A stretch of DNA of 64,000 bases from Methanobacterium sp. SMA-27 (lineage in GTDB: Archaea; Methanobacteriota; Methanobacteria; Methanobacteriales; Methanobacteriaceae), in the NCBI RefSeq assembly GCF_000744455.1, contig NZ_JQLY01000001.1:1116001-1180000 (forward strand), in the 5' to 3' direction. A model generated the notes under the pieces. That model ran no database searches, was not told where the DNA came from, and saw nothing but the letters and a program-made list of their open reading frames with translations. Numbering within the stretch: the stretch's first letter is position 1; each line of letters begins with the position of its first letter. A program made the position numbers and the translations under genes. This document shows positions 10,151 to 19,283 of the stretch, one piece after another.

Positions 10151-11326
10151 TTATTCACCATACAATATTTTTAAGAGTGTATCAAGCGCTTCTTCAACAC
10201 CTGTGTTTTCAGTTACGACTGTGGGAATTATAGGAATGCTATTATCAAGTTTCATTCTTTCTCTAATTTGTTCAGGGTTTAGAGCACCGGGTAAATCTTG
10301 TTTATTTGCTACAATAATTTTAGGAATGGCTTCTGCTTGGGTTTTATTGATCATTTCCTTTGCCCTTGCAAATGTTTGAGGTGCACTGGAATCTATTAAT
10401 ATAAATGCTCCAACAGATTCTTTGGCTAGAATATCAAGCATAAGGTCAAAACGTTCCTGTCCTGGAGTTCCAAATATATCTGCTATGAATCCCTTGTGAT
10501 CAACGTGTCCAATATCCATAGCAATTGTAGTTGGAAACTTTTCTAAAGCCATTTTATCAACAGAAACAGATTCTATTGATATAGATTTTACAAAACTTGA
10601 TTTTCCAGAGTTGTATGGTCCGGTCACAAGTATCTTGGGAATATATATTTTCACACCACCGGGTTGTAGTACAAAAAAGAGTACCATGTTCTTCTGGGGT
10701 TCAGTCCAAGATGCACTAGTAACCATAAAGCCCTGGCCAATAATTACACGTTCTTCGATACTTGTTAAACTCACTGTACAGTCAACTGAACTGGTTAATG
10801 TATTGATCAATTCGGGTGAGTAATCCCATTTGGTAAAAATATACACTAAAATAACTTTTTTTTCCTTGGCACGTTTGTTCCACCTGCCTATTATATCAAT
10901 GATTTTATCTTCATCTATATAATCAATTAACGTTGATAAATTATTTATAACTCCAACACCGTTGGGTATATCACCAATTGCTTTGAGTACCATTTCTTCT
11001 ATCTGGGAAAATTCATCTATGGAATATTTGCCCATGGAAGGGACTCCCATGAGTTTTGAGCATCCATCAACAAAGAAAACTCTTTTTTCATCTAGGAATT
11101 TTTCAAGGTTCCATCCATACTTGCTGAATTCATATACTATATTCGATGGTTCAGTAACATTTGTACAAATAAAACCATTATATCCATCTTCAACTATCCC
11201 GTTTAAAATCTGGTAGCCAAATGCTTCACATTCAACCCCGGGTACTGCACAGAAAATAATAGATGATCCAACAGGGATTCCTCCACCAATAAATGAATCC
11301 AGTTTAGGGATGTGTGTTTTTTTCAT
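10151..11326 (-). CDS. Fusion of degenerate KaiC-like domain and Ras/Arf-like GTPase
   Basis: 391 residues in two halves. Residues 1 to about 215 follow the KaiC fold pattern ([18 protein letters not shown]) but the Walker A position reads [11 protein letters not shown], without GKS/T, so this half should not bind ATP normally. Residues 228-391 are a small GTPase: P-loop GPYNSGKSS (236-244), switch [13 protein letters not shown] (283-293) and NKQD base-recognition motif (341-344). The GTPGQER form resembles the archaeal/bacterial COG2229-type GTPases that pair with roadblock proteins. It starts three bases after the roadblock gene with AAGGAGATGTGA as ribosome binding site. A membrane-independent molecular switch is inferred. 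Confidence 0.88.
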   Translation of the reverse strand: MKKTHIPKLDSFIGGGIPVGSSIIFCAVPGVECEAFGYQILNGIVEDGYNGFICTNVTEPSNIVYEFSKYGWNLEKFLDEKRVFFVDGCSKLMGVPSMGKYSIDEFSQIEEMVLKAIGDIPNGVGVINNLSTLIDYIDEDKIIDIIGRWNKRAKEKKVILVYIFTKWDYSPELINTLTSSVDCTVSLTSIEERVIIGQGFMVTSASWTEPQKNMVLFFVLQPGGVKIYIPKILVTGPYNSGKSSFVKSISIESVSVDKMALEKFPTTIAMDIGHVDHKGFIADIFGTPGQERFDLMLDILAKESVGAFILIDSSAPQTFARAKEMINKTQAEAIPKIIVANKQDLPGALNPEQIRERMKLDNSIPIIPTVVTENTGVEEALDTLLKILYGE

Positions 11327-11329
11327 GAT

Positions 11330-11707
11330 TCACATCTCCTTAAGAATTTCATCAACTTGTGCAGCCCTGTTTTCCATTTCAAAAAATATCAGTCCAATCT
11401 GGGCCTCAGGATCTGTTAGAACTGTAAGGATAGCTTTAATACCTGCAGGGAGAAGAACAATAGTTCCCTTTTCAGTTTTAACTGATATTTGAGATACTGC
11501 CCCAGTTATCATTTGTCCTGATGCTGCTTCGGCAGCTCCCATTATTGTGGAGCAAAGTGCAGAAAATATTCTGGCATCAACGTCTGGTGGTGTTATTGAA
11601 TTTATTAAAAGACCTTCCTTAGAAACAATTCCACAGGCCTTTATCTGCCCCACCTTTATTAAACCTGCAAGCACATCATCCAGTTTTTCTTTTTTAGTTT
11701 TGCTCAT
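11330..11707 (-). CDS. Roadblock/LC7-domain protein
   Basis: A 125-residue protein with the roadblock/LC7 pattern: an N-terminal helix ([20 protein letters not shown]), SKEGLLI strand, Ala-rich central helix ([17 protein letters not shown]) and paired C-terminal strands ([19 protein letters not shown]). Roadblock proteins act as GTPase-activating or scaffold partners of small Ras-like GTPases, for example MglB with MglA. Here the GTPase gene follows after only three bases. This is the first gene of the operon; AGGGGATTA precedes the ATG. The order roadblock, GTPase fusion, KaiC, KaiC argues for one signalling module. Confidence 0.88.
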   Translation of the reverse strand: MSKTKKEKLDDVLAGLIKVGQIKACGIVSKEGLLINSITPPDVDARIFSALCSTIMGAAEAASGQMITGAVSQISVKTEKGTIVLLPAGIKAILTVLTDPEAQIGLIFFEMENRAAQVDEILKEM

Positions 11708-12304
11708 TTAATCCCCTATCAACTTATTAAAAAATTCCTTTAATTTTTTAAATACAACCATCCCAACAGCCCTTCTTTTTTAATTAAATTATAAAATTAT
11801 CAATGAATGAGTCAAGATTTACCCGTATTAATGAAGAACTGTATTTTCTTAACATTTTAAGGATGGAATTGTATGTTATATGAGAATTATGGATAATGTT
11901 TGTAAATCTGGTGAAATAATGGATTGTATTTAGTAACTTTATTCAATATTTATCTTTTGTAAATGAAATAATTAAATGTTGTTATTTGCTCAAAAACCTA
12001 ATAAAACATAATTAGCACACCAATCTTTAAAAAATAAAATACACTAATATAAAATATTATATGTAGAAAGGAGAAACTATTAAAATCAATTTTGTTATTT
12101 TATATCCCTCCCATTATTAATTGATATATTGGGGTGTCTTACATTTTTCGATTGGTTATTTATTTTAATTCGTTTACTGTTCCACATACTATAATGTCTG
12201 GAATTATGAATGACTGAGATACTTTGTATTAGTTTTTATAATTGGATTGATAATGGGTAACCTGAAAAGAATGTTAAACAATTTTTAAATATTATACATA
12301 GAAT
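11708..12304. other. AT-rich gap between roadblock operon and pilin-like genes
   Basis: About 600 bases without a convincing gene. The right part should carry the terminator of the pilin-like genes and the left part the promoter of the roadblock operon, both on the minus strand. Only very short open frames occur (for example 26 codons near 11801 on the plus strand), with no ribosome binding site. No repeat, RNA-like fold or decayed gene is evident to the eye. Confidence 0.5.
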
Positions 12305-12829
12305 TTAAACCCAATTCACTTCTGCCGTGGTAATAAAGTATTTGTCTGAAAATGCAGGATTGTAATATAAATTGGTTAAATTTTCTGTTTTAAATGCTTC
12401 GCATATATCTTTACGCACATAATAATTTATTCTATCGCCTGCACAGTCTCTGTCACCAGGGTTTCTTAATGATGGGGCCGAAGCATATACATTAATTTTT
12501 ATTTTATTTCTTTTGTATTTTGTATCAAATCCTTGTTTTTTGTAGTCTATTTTAACAATAACAATTTTTGTTCCACTTTTAAGTCGTGGATGTTCCTTCA
12601 TATAAAATTCATATTTATCCTCGGGGTAAACTGCAAAGCTGTCCATTAAAGCACCTTCAAGAGCCCCATTTCGAGCAACTGTCATACACGTGTTTAATTC
12701 ATTAATTTCGTATACATATGGGAAAAAAGATAATAAAACTATAATACTGACTGCCATTATTAGAATGTATTCAACAGATAACTGACCATTTTGTTCTTTT
12801 AATAAATGATTAAACCATTTATATATCAT
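12305..12829 (-). CDS. Type IV pilin-like protein with class III signal peptide
   Basis: 174 residues. The N terminus carries an archaeal class III (EppA/FlaK-type prepilin peptidase) signal: after a short basic leader comes NGQLSVEYILIMAVSIIVLL, with cleavage expected between Gly and Gln and the Glu at +5, followed by one hydrophobic helix. The rest is a hydrophilic, extracellular domain with three cysteines, including RDCAGD and RKDICEAF, that could form disulfides. A similar pilin-like gene lies upstream with a 21-base gap, so the two are probably co-transcribed. Adhesion or surface pili are the likely role; no pilus ATPase gene is in the window. Confidence 0.75.
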   Translation of the reverse strand: MIYKWFNHLLKEQNGQLSVEYILIMAVSIIVLLSFFPYVYEINELNTCMTVARNGALEGALMDSFAVYPEDKYEFYMKEHPRLKSGTKIVIVKIDYKKQGFDTKYKRNKIKINVYASAPSLRNPGDRDCAGDRINYYVRKDICEAFKTENLTNLYYNPAFSDKYFITTAEVNWV

Positions 12830-12850
12830 AATAAAATATGTGAATTTTTT

Positions 12851-13297
12851 TTAGATTTGTTTTATTATTATACAGTCGTAGTTAAACTCATTTTTAATAT
12901 TTGAGATATTATAGGTTTTATTAGCTTCCATAAATACATTATAATCATAACGGGGGTTGTTGGATATCTTCACAGGGCTTATGAAAGCACTTCCCATTTT
13001 TCCGTTGAACCTTATAAAAACCCCCGATGAATTCACGTGCACTATGTATGGTTTATTAGCTATTGTTGGAGGCATTTTGTAGGTTATTGAGCATCCATTA
13101 CCACCTGAGTACACCATTTCTATTCTCTCTGCAATATTTTCTGAAAGTACTTTAGCTTCTGCTATTTCTTGGACTCGATTGGCAGTGTCTACCCTTTCTT
13201 CTATTATGGCTATTATTCCAGGAATTGTAAATAATATTATCATAAATGCAACTATAAAATCAATACTTGCCCATCCATGTTCATTGTCAAGCATCAT
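12851..13297 (-). CDS. Pilin-like membrane-anchored protein
   Basis: 148 residues. The N terminus (MMLDNEHGWASIDFIVAFMI) fits a prepilin pattern, with Gly at -1, Ser at +3 and Asp in place of the usual Glu at +5, followed by a single hydrophobic helix ending about residue 32. The exposed part is beta-rich with two cysteines (GGNGCSITYK and YDCIIIKQI) near its ends. AGGGTG precedes the two adjacent ATG codons. First gene of a two-gene pilin-like unit. Whether the peptidase accepts Trp at +1 is unknown, so secretion as a minor pilin or tip subunit is inference. Confidence 0.65.
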   Translation of the reverse strand: MMLDNEHGWASIDFIVAFMIILFTIPGIIAIIEERVDTANRVQEIAEAKVLSENIAERIEMVYSGGNGCSITYKMPPTIANKPYIVHVNSSGVFIRFNGKMGSAFISPVKISNNPRYDYNVFMEANKTYNISNIKNEFNYDCIIIKQI

Positions 13298-13376
13298 CTA
13301 AAACACCCTATCACATCTTAATAGATACTATTATTAACTTATGAGGATATAATATAATAGTATTCATGGAGGTGAT

Positions 13377-13916
13377 ATGATCAAGTCAACAGAAAATTTT
13401 GATATGGTTGTGATGTTTGACTATACAGATCGTGAAGATGGAAAAGAGGAATTACTAGGAATTGAAGAACTTGAACAAACATTAGAAAATGTTACACCAG
13501 TGTTATATATTAAAGAAACTGAATCTATTGATGTGGTTTTAGTCGAATTAGGAACCGATTCAGTTGAAGTTGCAAATAAAATTAATAACACACCCACAAA
13601 AATAATATCCCGAGTAGTACCAATTAACACTGTTGTTGGAACAAGCCAAAAATCTATTATTAATAAAATTAAGGAATTATCTGTCGATTTAACCAAACCG
13701 AATGATACCTTTCTGATCAAATGCTACGAAGAGAATAAAAATAATATAAATTGTCAAAAAATTAGAAAACATGTTATGAACGAGTTCATAAATATGGATT
13801 TAACATTTAGTGAGAAAAATCCTAAATGGGTAGTGTATATAGAGATTATTGGGGAAAATACTGGTTTGAGTATTTTAGAATCTTCAGATTTTAATGAAAA
13901 TAATCCTATAAATTAA
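13377..13916 (+). CDS. Uncharacterised archaeal protein with THUMP-like C-terminal half
   Basis: 179 residues, soluble and acidic. I do not recognise a named family with confidence. The C-terminal half (about residues 75-170) reads like a THUMP-type RNA-binding fold: RVVPINTVVGTS, TFLIKCYEEN, a helix RKHVMNEFINMDL, then KNPKWVVYIEIIGENTGLSI. The N-terminal part is an acidic alpha/beta segment (MVVMFDYTDREDGKEE). A very strong GGAGGTGAT ribosome binding site sits directly before the ATG. Transcribed away from the pilin-like genes; it stands alone. A role in RNA modification or translation is only inference. Confidence 0.65.
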   Translation: MIKSTENFDMVVMFDYTDREDGKEELLGIEELEQTLENVTPVLYIKETESIDVVLVELGTDSVEVANKINNTPTKIISRVVPINTVVGTSQKSIINKIKELSVDLTKPNDTFLIKCYEENKNNINCQKIRKHVMNEFINMDLTFSEKNPKWVVYIEIIGENTGLSILESSDFNENNPIN

Positions 13917-14368
13917 CTTCAGAAATTAAATTAATACAATAATTACAATGTTAATTCAATTAAGTGAGTCTCAATAAATCTTGAGAAAAGATTTGAATTA
14001 CTACAATAAGAATTATTAAATTAAAGAACAAATTAATCTAAAAATTCACATTGACTGTGATGAAATTATAGATTAATATAATAATTGCAATTGAGAACGT
14101 GAATAACTATTTAAATTACTTATTTACTTTTTTTGAATTTTATTTTAATTTTATTGTTATCTTAAAGTTTAAATATCCACATTATTTTTTCAATATACCA
14201 ATTTTTAATCGTATAAATTACAATTTAGATTTCAAATTTATTCGTCAAATTTAATATTGTTGAACATACAATCATTGTTTAGTAACCTAAAAAATCAGAT
14301 TATTAAGTTTGTTGGAAATTTGTTTACTAAAAAAATTTAATTTAAATTTTTAATTTAGGTGGATTGAA
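13917..14368. other. AT-rich gap with a degenerate direct repeat
   Basis: About 450 bases with no supported gene. Two related segments, ATTAATACAATAATTACAAT near 13931 and ATTAATATAATAATTGCAAT near 14072, differ at two of 20 positions, but the AT-rich composition makes chance resemblance likely. The right end must hold the promoter for the next gene; GGTGGATTGAA before its ATG is the ribosome binding site. Confidence 0.4.
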
Positions 14369-14854
14369 ATGTATAAAATTCTTGTTTATAGTGGTGGAGT
14401 TTATAGATTTGATGAAGTTTTAGAGTGTGTAGAAGACATAGGAGGAATTGTACTAAAAAAGGATGAATTTAATATTAGTAGAGGATCCTATTTTATCTCA
14501 CAGGAAGTACATGTATTCATTGTAACGCCTGATGAAGGTTTAGATGAACTTAAACAAATCGCTACCGATTTAAAAGGTGATATTGAAGAGATAAATATTG
14601 ATGATGAAATAAGAATTTCAGTGGTGTCCATTTTACCAGTTTACAATCTTTTATGTAAGGCAAAAAATTGGGTAGATATCAATTATTTGGCGGACGCAAT
14701 TGAATGTCCATGTATAAATGGGATTTGTAAGGAATTTAACGATATTTCTTGCCATGAAAATCTGGAAAAAACACTTGATGATATGTGTAGAATGGAAATT
14801 GCAGAAAAAAGAACCCTATCAAATGTTATTGAATATCGCATCAAAGAAGAATAA
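14369..14854 (+). CDS. Uncharacterised protein, cysteine motif in C-terminal half
   Basis: 161 residues. The first half is an alpha/beta domain (MYKILVYSGGVYRFDEVLEC to about residue 85) with HVFIVTPDEGLDELKQIA, reminiscent of small conserved methanogen proteins but not assignable by eye. The second half has a winged-helix-like stretch (AKNWVDINYLADAIECPCIN) and a clustered set of cysteines (CPCINGIC, then ISCHENLE and DMCRMEI) that could bind a metal. GGTGGA precedes the ATG. A small two-helix membrane protein gene follows 40 bases later. Function unknown. Confidence 0.6.
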   Translation: MYKILVYSGGVYRFDEVLECVEDIGGIVLKKDEFNISRGSYFISQEVHVFIVTPDEGLDELKQIATDLKGDIEEINIDDEIRISVVSILPVYNLLCKAKNWVDINYLADAIECPCINGICKEFNDISCHENLEKTLDDMCRMEIAEKRTLSNVIEYRIKEE

Positions 14855-14894
14855 TTAAAATATCATATCAAATATATTTTAGGAGAGAAAAATA

Positions 14895-15104
14895 ATGAGT
14901 CAAGTTAAGCCTGAAATAAAACGTGTTTATGGTAGTATTGCTGTGGCATTTGCATGGTTGCTTTTTTTAGCATTTTGGTTATTTTATTATGCAAGCAATT
15001 ATGGAATAATTCAAAATATTGGTGTGTTACTTGCTTCAATCGTGGTAGGGGGTATTATTATTGTTGTAATGTGGGTTCCATGGGCAATGAAACAGGAAAA
15101 TTGA
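14895..15104 (+). CDS. Small membrane protein with two transmembrane helices
   Basis: 69 residues with two hydrophobic helices (about 12-32, VAFAWLLFLAFWLFYYAS, and 41-62, IGVLLASIVVGGIIIVVMW). AGGAG lies eight bases before ATG. It probably belongs with the upstream 161-residue gene (40-base gap). No family is recognised. Confidence 0.6.
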   Translation: MSQVKPEIKRVYGSIAVAFAWLLFLAFWLFYYASNYGIIQNIGVLLASIVVGGIIIVVMWVPWAMKQEN

Positions 15105-15213
15105 TTTTTTAATTTAATAGTTATATGGATTTTAAAGTACTATAAGAAATGGATGTCATAGAAATACTGATTTACAAAAAAAGGGATTAATAAGATTACT
15201 CAAGTGAATAACT

Positions 15214-15469
15214 ATGGTTAACTATAATTCCATTATTTTAATTGGTTTTGCAGTAATAATAATTGGTTTTCTCTTGGTATTCATTGGAACTGCTCTGCAA
15301 TCGTCCTCAGGATCTTCAAAAACAGAGATTAATACAGGGGGAGTTATTTTGATAGGTCCCATTCCTATAATATTTGGAAATGATAAAGGGACTTATAATA
15401 TTTGCAGTTATATTTGCTGTAATTCTCATGATAATATCATACTTCCTATTTTACAGAGGATCAATCTAA
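15214..15469 (+). pseudogene. Small archaeal membrane protein (TIGR00304-like), frameshifted
   Basis: The first frame encodes one transmembrane helix, a Ser-rich linker and the motif GGVILIGPIPIIFGNDK, which I associate with the TIGR00304 family of small two-helix archaeal membrane proteins. After that motif the frame turns into cysteine- and His-rich sequence and runs on to 15543. One frame over, starting at the AAAGGG run (15385-15390), the sequence continues as GLIIFAVIFAVILMIISYFL and ends FYRGSI with a stop at 15467-15469, exactly the expected second helix. Removing one A from the AAA run joins them into an 85-residue protein. Either a recent mutation, a recoding site or a base error. 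Confidence 0.7.
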
Positions 15470-15622
15470 AAAGAACTCACCTAATAAAACTTATATACCT
15501 CCAGATAATATTAAGAACTGTTAAATCTCTTTTAAGATTTTAAATAAATAAGAATAATAATCATATTATAATAATGTTCACGGAGAATCCTAAAATATAT
15601 AATTAGAAAGAAAAGTGATGCT

Positions 15623-16750
15623 ATGAAAATTTCTATCGTTATACCGGCCCTCAATGAAGAGGGAATTGTTGGAAAAACTGTCCGAACTGTTCCAGTGGAC
15701 AAACTAAATAAACATGGATTAGAAACTGAGATTATTGTTGTGGACAATGCATCCACGGACAATACTGCAAAGGAGGCAGAAGAAGCAGGTGCACATGTTG
15801 TATTAGGATCTAAAAGAGGATATGGAAATGCTTACCTTGCAGGTTTTAAAGAAGCAACAGGAGATATTATAGTTATGGGGGATGCTGATGGTACATACCC
15901 ATTTCCTATGACCTATGAATTTATACAACCCATTTTAAAAGGAGAAGCAGATTTTGTAATGGGCTCTAGACTCAAGGGCGATATTAAGGAAGGTGCAATG
16001 CCCGCACTGCATAGATATGTTGGAAACCCATTTTTAACATGGGTTCTTAACAAACTTTTTGGTGCAGAAATATCAGATGCCCATTGTGGAATGAGAGCAA
16101 TAAAAAAGGAAACCCTCAAAATTTTAGACCTTAAAAGTGGAGGTATGGAATTTGCATCTGAAATGGTTATTGAAGCTGCAAGAAAAAACATAAAAATTGC
16201 TGAAATTCCAATTACATATTATCCTCGCGAGGGAGAATCCAAGCTCAGTTCATTTGCAGATGGATGGAGACATTTAAGATTCATGATGCTTTACAGACCA
16301 ACACCATTCCTGCTTGGACCGGGCCTTATTGCACTTTTAGTTGGTTTAATCTTAACTTTTACAGTTGCATTACAGGGTCAGTCAAGATTACATACTCTAA
16401 TTTTAGGTAGTTTACTGCTTATAATAGGATATCAGATGCTTTTGGCTTGGATACACTTCGGTGCATTTGGAACAGTATATGGATTTTCCAAGAGCTCGGG
16501 GATCATAAAAAAGATCATGAGTTACCATTCCCTAGGAAGAGAACTCAGCGTCGGTCTGATATTACTTGCTGCAGGAGTTATTGGCGGTCTTTATGTACTT
16601 TACAGTTGGAGTGCAGTTGGATTTGGATCTCTATACCAGATCCAGTATGCTATGATGGCACTGATACTTTCAATCTTAGGAATTCAAACCATCTTCTCTG
16701 GAATGTTCCTGAGCCTGCTTTTACTTGCCAACGATTATAAATCTGATTAA
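15623..16750 (+). CDS. GT2 glycosyltransferase, dolichol-phosphate-sugar synthase-like, membrane-anchored
   Basis: 375 residues. Residues 1-225 are a GT-A fold typical of Dol-P-mannose/glucose synthases: [35 protein letters not shown], the metal-binding DADGTYPF, and [13 protein letters not shown] followed by [13 protein letters not shown]. Four transmembrane helices follow (about 230-370). The product should transfer a sugar from a nucleotide donor to polyprenyl phosphate, providing lipid-linked donors for surface glycans. First gene of a plus-strand group with two GT4 genes and a DUF2206-like gene, which could use the lipid-linked sugar. Start chosen at the ATG after AGAAAAGTGATGCT. Confidence 0.88.
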   Translation: MKISIVIPALNEEGIVGKTVRTVPVDKLNKHGLETEIIVVDNASTDNTAKEAEEAGAHVVLGSKRGYGNAYLAGFKEATGDIIVMGDADGTYPFPMTYEFIQPILKGEADFVMGSRLKGDIKEGAMPALHRYVGNPFLTWVLNKLFGAEISDAHCGMRAIKKETLKILDLKSGGMEFASEMVIEAARKNIKIAEIPITYYPREGESKLSSFADGWRHLRFMMLYRPTPFLLGPGLIALLVGLILTFTVALQGQSRLHTLILGSLLLIIGYQMLLAWIHFGAFGTVYGFSKSSGIIKKIMSYHSLGRELSVGLILLAAGVIGGLYVLYSWSAVGFGSLYQIQYAMMALILSILGIQTIFSGMFLSLLLLANDYKSD

Positions 16751-16769
16751 AACATGAGGTTGTAACCGG

Positions 16770-17903
16770 ATGAAAATAGCCTTTATTTACGATGCAGTGT
16801 ATCCATGGGTTAAGGGCGGTGCAGAAAAAAGGGTTTATGAACTTGCTATAAAGCTAGCACAACGTGGAAATGAAGTACACTGGTATTCCATAGGATGGTG
16901 GTGGCCTGAAAATGGTAAAAAAGATATGGTCATGGATGGAATTCATCTCCACGGTGTTTCCAATCCTATTGATCTCTATTCAAACGATAGAAGATCAATT
17001 AAAGAAGCATTGCTTTTTGCTTTAAAACTCTTCACCCCAATTATGAAGGAAAAATTTGATGTTGTCGATTGCCAAGGATTTCCATTTTTTTCGTGTTTCA
17101 CAGCTAAGATTCATTCAATGACAGGGAAGTCCAGACTCATAATCACATTACACGAGGTATGGGGAGATTACTGGTATGAATACCTTGGAAAACTGGGAAT
17201 ATTTGGAAAGCTCATTGAAAGAACCATGCTTGGCTTAACAGATAACCTGATAACAGTATCATATAAAACACAGAAGGATCTGAGGGAAATAAAAAAATCT
17301 GAAAGATCCATTGTAATTCCCAATGGAATTGATTTTAACCATATACAGTCAATCAAGCCTTCTGATGAAATTTCAGACATAATATTTGCAGGTAGACTAA
17401 TTAAAGAAAAGAATGTGGATATTTTAATTAAATCCATTCAAATTGTTAAACAAAAGAGTCCCAATGTTCGATGCATGATTGTTGGAGATGGCCCAGAAAG
17501 ATCCAAACTTGAAGAATTATCATTTAACCTTAAAATTCAGGAAAACATAGAATTTATGGGTTTCACTGAAAATTACGATGATTTAATCGGTTATATGAAA
17601 TCATCCAGTGTTTTTGTTCTTCCATCAATAAGGGAAGGTTTTGGTATTGTTGTTATTGAAGCCAATGCATGTGGTTTACCAGTGGTAGTGGTTAATCATA
17701 AAATGAACGCGGCTGTTGACTTGGTTCAAGATGGTATTAATGGTTTTAGGGCAGATGCTTCACCCGAAGATATTGCAGATAAAATAATTAAATCCATTGA
17801 AAATAAAGAAAAAATGGAAAGTAAATGTATTGATAATTCAGAAGAATATGACTGGAACAAAATTGTTGATGCACTTGAAAAGGTTTATATGGAAATTTTA
17901 TGA
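16770..17903 (+). CDS. GT4 family glycosyltransferase
   Basis: 377 residues with the GT-B layout. The N-terminal domain begins [20 protein letters not shown], with the usual GGAEKR acceptor-side loop. The C-terminal domain carries [18 protein letters not shown] and the donor-binding [19 protein letters not shown], equivalent to the E-x7-E motif of GT4 retaining transferases. It transfers a sugar to a growing lipid-linked glycan at the cytoplasmic face. 19 bases after the Dol-P-sugar synthase-like gene and 49 before another GT4, so one operon. Donor and acceptor sugars cannot be read from the sequence. Confidence 0.88.
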   Translation: MKIAFIYDAVYPWVKGGAEKRVYELAIKLAQRGNEVHWYSIGWWWPENGKKDMVMDGIHLHGVSNPIDLYSNDRRSIKEALLFALKLFTPIMKEKFDVVDCQGFPFFSCFTAKIHSMTGKSRLIITLHEVWGDYWYEYLGKLGIFGKLIERTMLGLTDNLITVSYKTQKDLREIKKSERSIVIPNGIDFNHIQSIKPSDEISDIIFAGRLIKEKNVDILIKSIQIVKQKSPNVRCMIVGDGPERSKLEELSFNLKIQENIEFMGFTENYDDLIGYMKSSSVFVLPSIREGFGIVVIEANACGLPVVVVNHKMNAAVDLVQDGINGFRADASPEDIADKIIKSIENKEKMESKCIDNSEEYDWNKIVDALEKVYMEIL

Positions 17904-17952
17904 TTCATTAACTCAAATTAAACAATTATTGTAGGATTATGTGAAGTGAAAA

Positions 17953-19068
17953 ATGAAGATCATTCAAACACCGGTACGGTTCTATCCATTTACAGGTGGC
18001 GTAGAAAATTATGTTTATTATATGTCCAAGGAACTGGTTAGATTAGGCCATGATGTTAAGGTTATTTGTGCTAACGAACCTCCATCTAAGAAAGAAGATA
18101 AGGTGGATGGTATCGATATTAAAAGGTTATCCTACATAGCAAAAATTGCAAATACAAATATAACTCCAGGATTTCCCTTTGCACTTGATAGAGAAGATTA
18201 TGATATAATGCACACACATATACCAACTCCATGGAGTGCTGACTGGAGCAGTATTATCTCAAAATTTAAAAAAAAGCCTCTTGTGGTTACTTATCATAAT
18301 GATATAATAGGAAGTGGAATTGCAAATTATATTGCCAAGTTCTATAATTCCACAGCTCTCAAGTCATTATTAAATAATGCAGATAAAATCATTATAACAC
18401 AACCCAATTACATCAAATATTCACTGTATTTGGATAAATATGAGGATAAAATTGAGGTTGTGCCCAATGGAGTGGATGTTGAAAAGTTCAAACCATTAAA
18501 CATAAGCAAAACTAAAAACACACTTTTCTTCCTCAGCCTTTTAGATGAATTCCACAAATATAAAGGTCTTGATTTCCTATTAAAGGCAATAGTTATTGTA
18601 AAAAACTCCATACCTGATATAAACTTAGTTATTGGGGGTAAAGGTGCGTTACTGGATTATTATCGTAAAATGGTGGTAGATTTAGGATTAACAAAAAATG
18701 TTGAATTCCATGGCTTTATTCCAGAGGAGAAAATAGTTGAATATTACAACAGGTCCAGTATATTTGTACTCCCATCCATATCTTCGTTACAGGAAGGGTT
18801 TGGAATAGTTGTTCTTGAAGCTATGGCTTGTGAAACTCCCGTTATCAGTACTGAAATTGTTGGTGTGGCTGCTGATGTTAAAAAAAGTAATTCTGGGATA
18901 ATAATTCCTCCAAAAGATGCCGATCAATTAGCCGAAGCCATTATTAAAATTTTAAACGACAAAAATCCAGAAATAATGGGAAGTAATGGTAGAAAACTTG
19001 TAAAAGAGAAATACACATGGTCTGGAATTGCAGTGAACACTGAAAAGATTTATAATAAATTAATTTAA
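17953..19068 (+). CDS. GT4 family glycosyltransferase
   Basis: 371 residues, GT-B fold. N-terminal [20 protein letters not shown] gives the glycine-rich acceptor loop. The C-terminal domain has [34 protein letters not shown], then the donor loop [19 protein letters not shown]. Immediately follows another GT4 gene with which it shares strand and short spacing, so the two probably add successive sugars. Ribosome binding site is weak (GTGAAGTGAAAA). Specificity unknown. Confidence 0.88.
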   Translation: MKIIQTPVRFYPFTGGVENYVYYMSKELVRLGHDVKVICANEPPSKKEDKVDGIDIKRLSYIAKIANTNITPGFPFALDREDYDIMHTHIPTPWSADWSSIISKFKKKPLVVTYHNDIIGSGIANYIAKFYNSTALKSLLNNADKIIITQPNYIKYSLYLDKYEDKIEVVPNGVDVEKFKPLNISKTKNTLFFLSLLDEFHKYKGLDFLLKAIVIVKNSIPDINLVIGGKGALLDYYRKMVVDLGLTKNVEFHGFIPEEKIVEYYNRSSIFVLPSISSLQEGFGIVVLEAMACETPVISTEIVGVAADVKKSNSGIIIPPKDADQLAEAIIKILNDKNPEIMGSNGRKLVKEKYTWSGIAVNTEKIYNKLI

Positions 19069-19283
19069 TATAACATCTAAAGCATTTGAATACAATTGCT
19101 TTTTTTTATTAAATAAAGAAACTTAAAAGAATAATAGGAATATAACACAGTAAAATAATTTGATTATTACAAAGCTATCAAAATAGAGAGCGATCTTAAT
19201 ATTAATTAACTAAAAACTGTTATAAAATAAAAATTTTAAATTTATTATAAAATGGAAATAGATTATTGTAGGAGAATTATTTA

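Noticed and set aside
11801..11881. 26-codon open frame (plus strand) beginning MNESRFTRINEELYF
   Set aside because: No ribosome binding site, very short, no neighbour context; AT-rich DNA yields such frames by chance.
13931..14092. Degenerate 20-bp direct repeat as a possible mobile-element footprint
   Set aside because: Only two imperfect copies made almost entirely of A and T, with no flanking target duplication or gene remnant.
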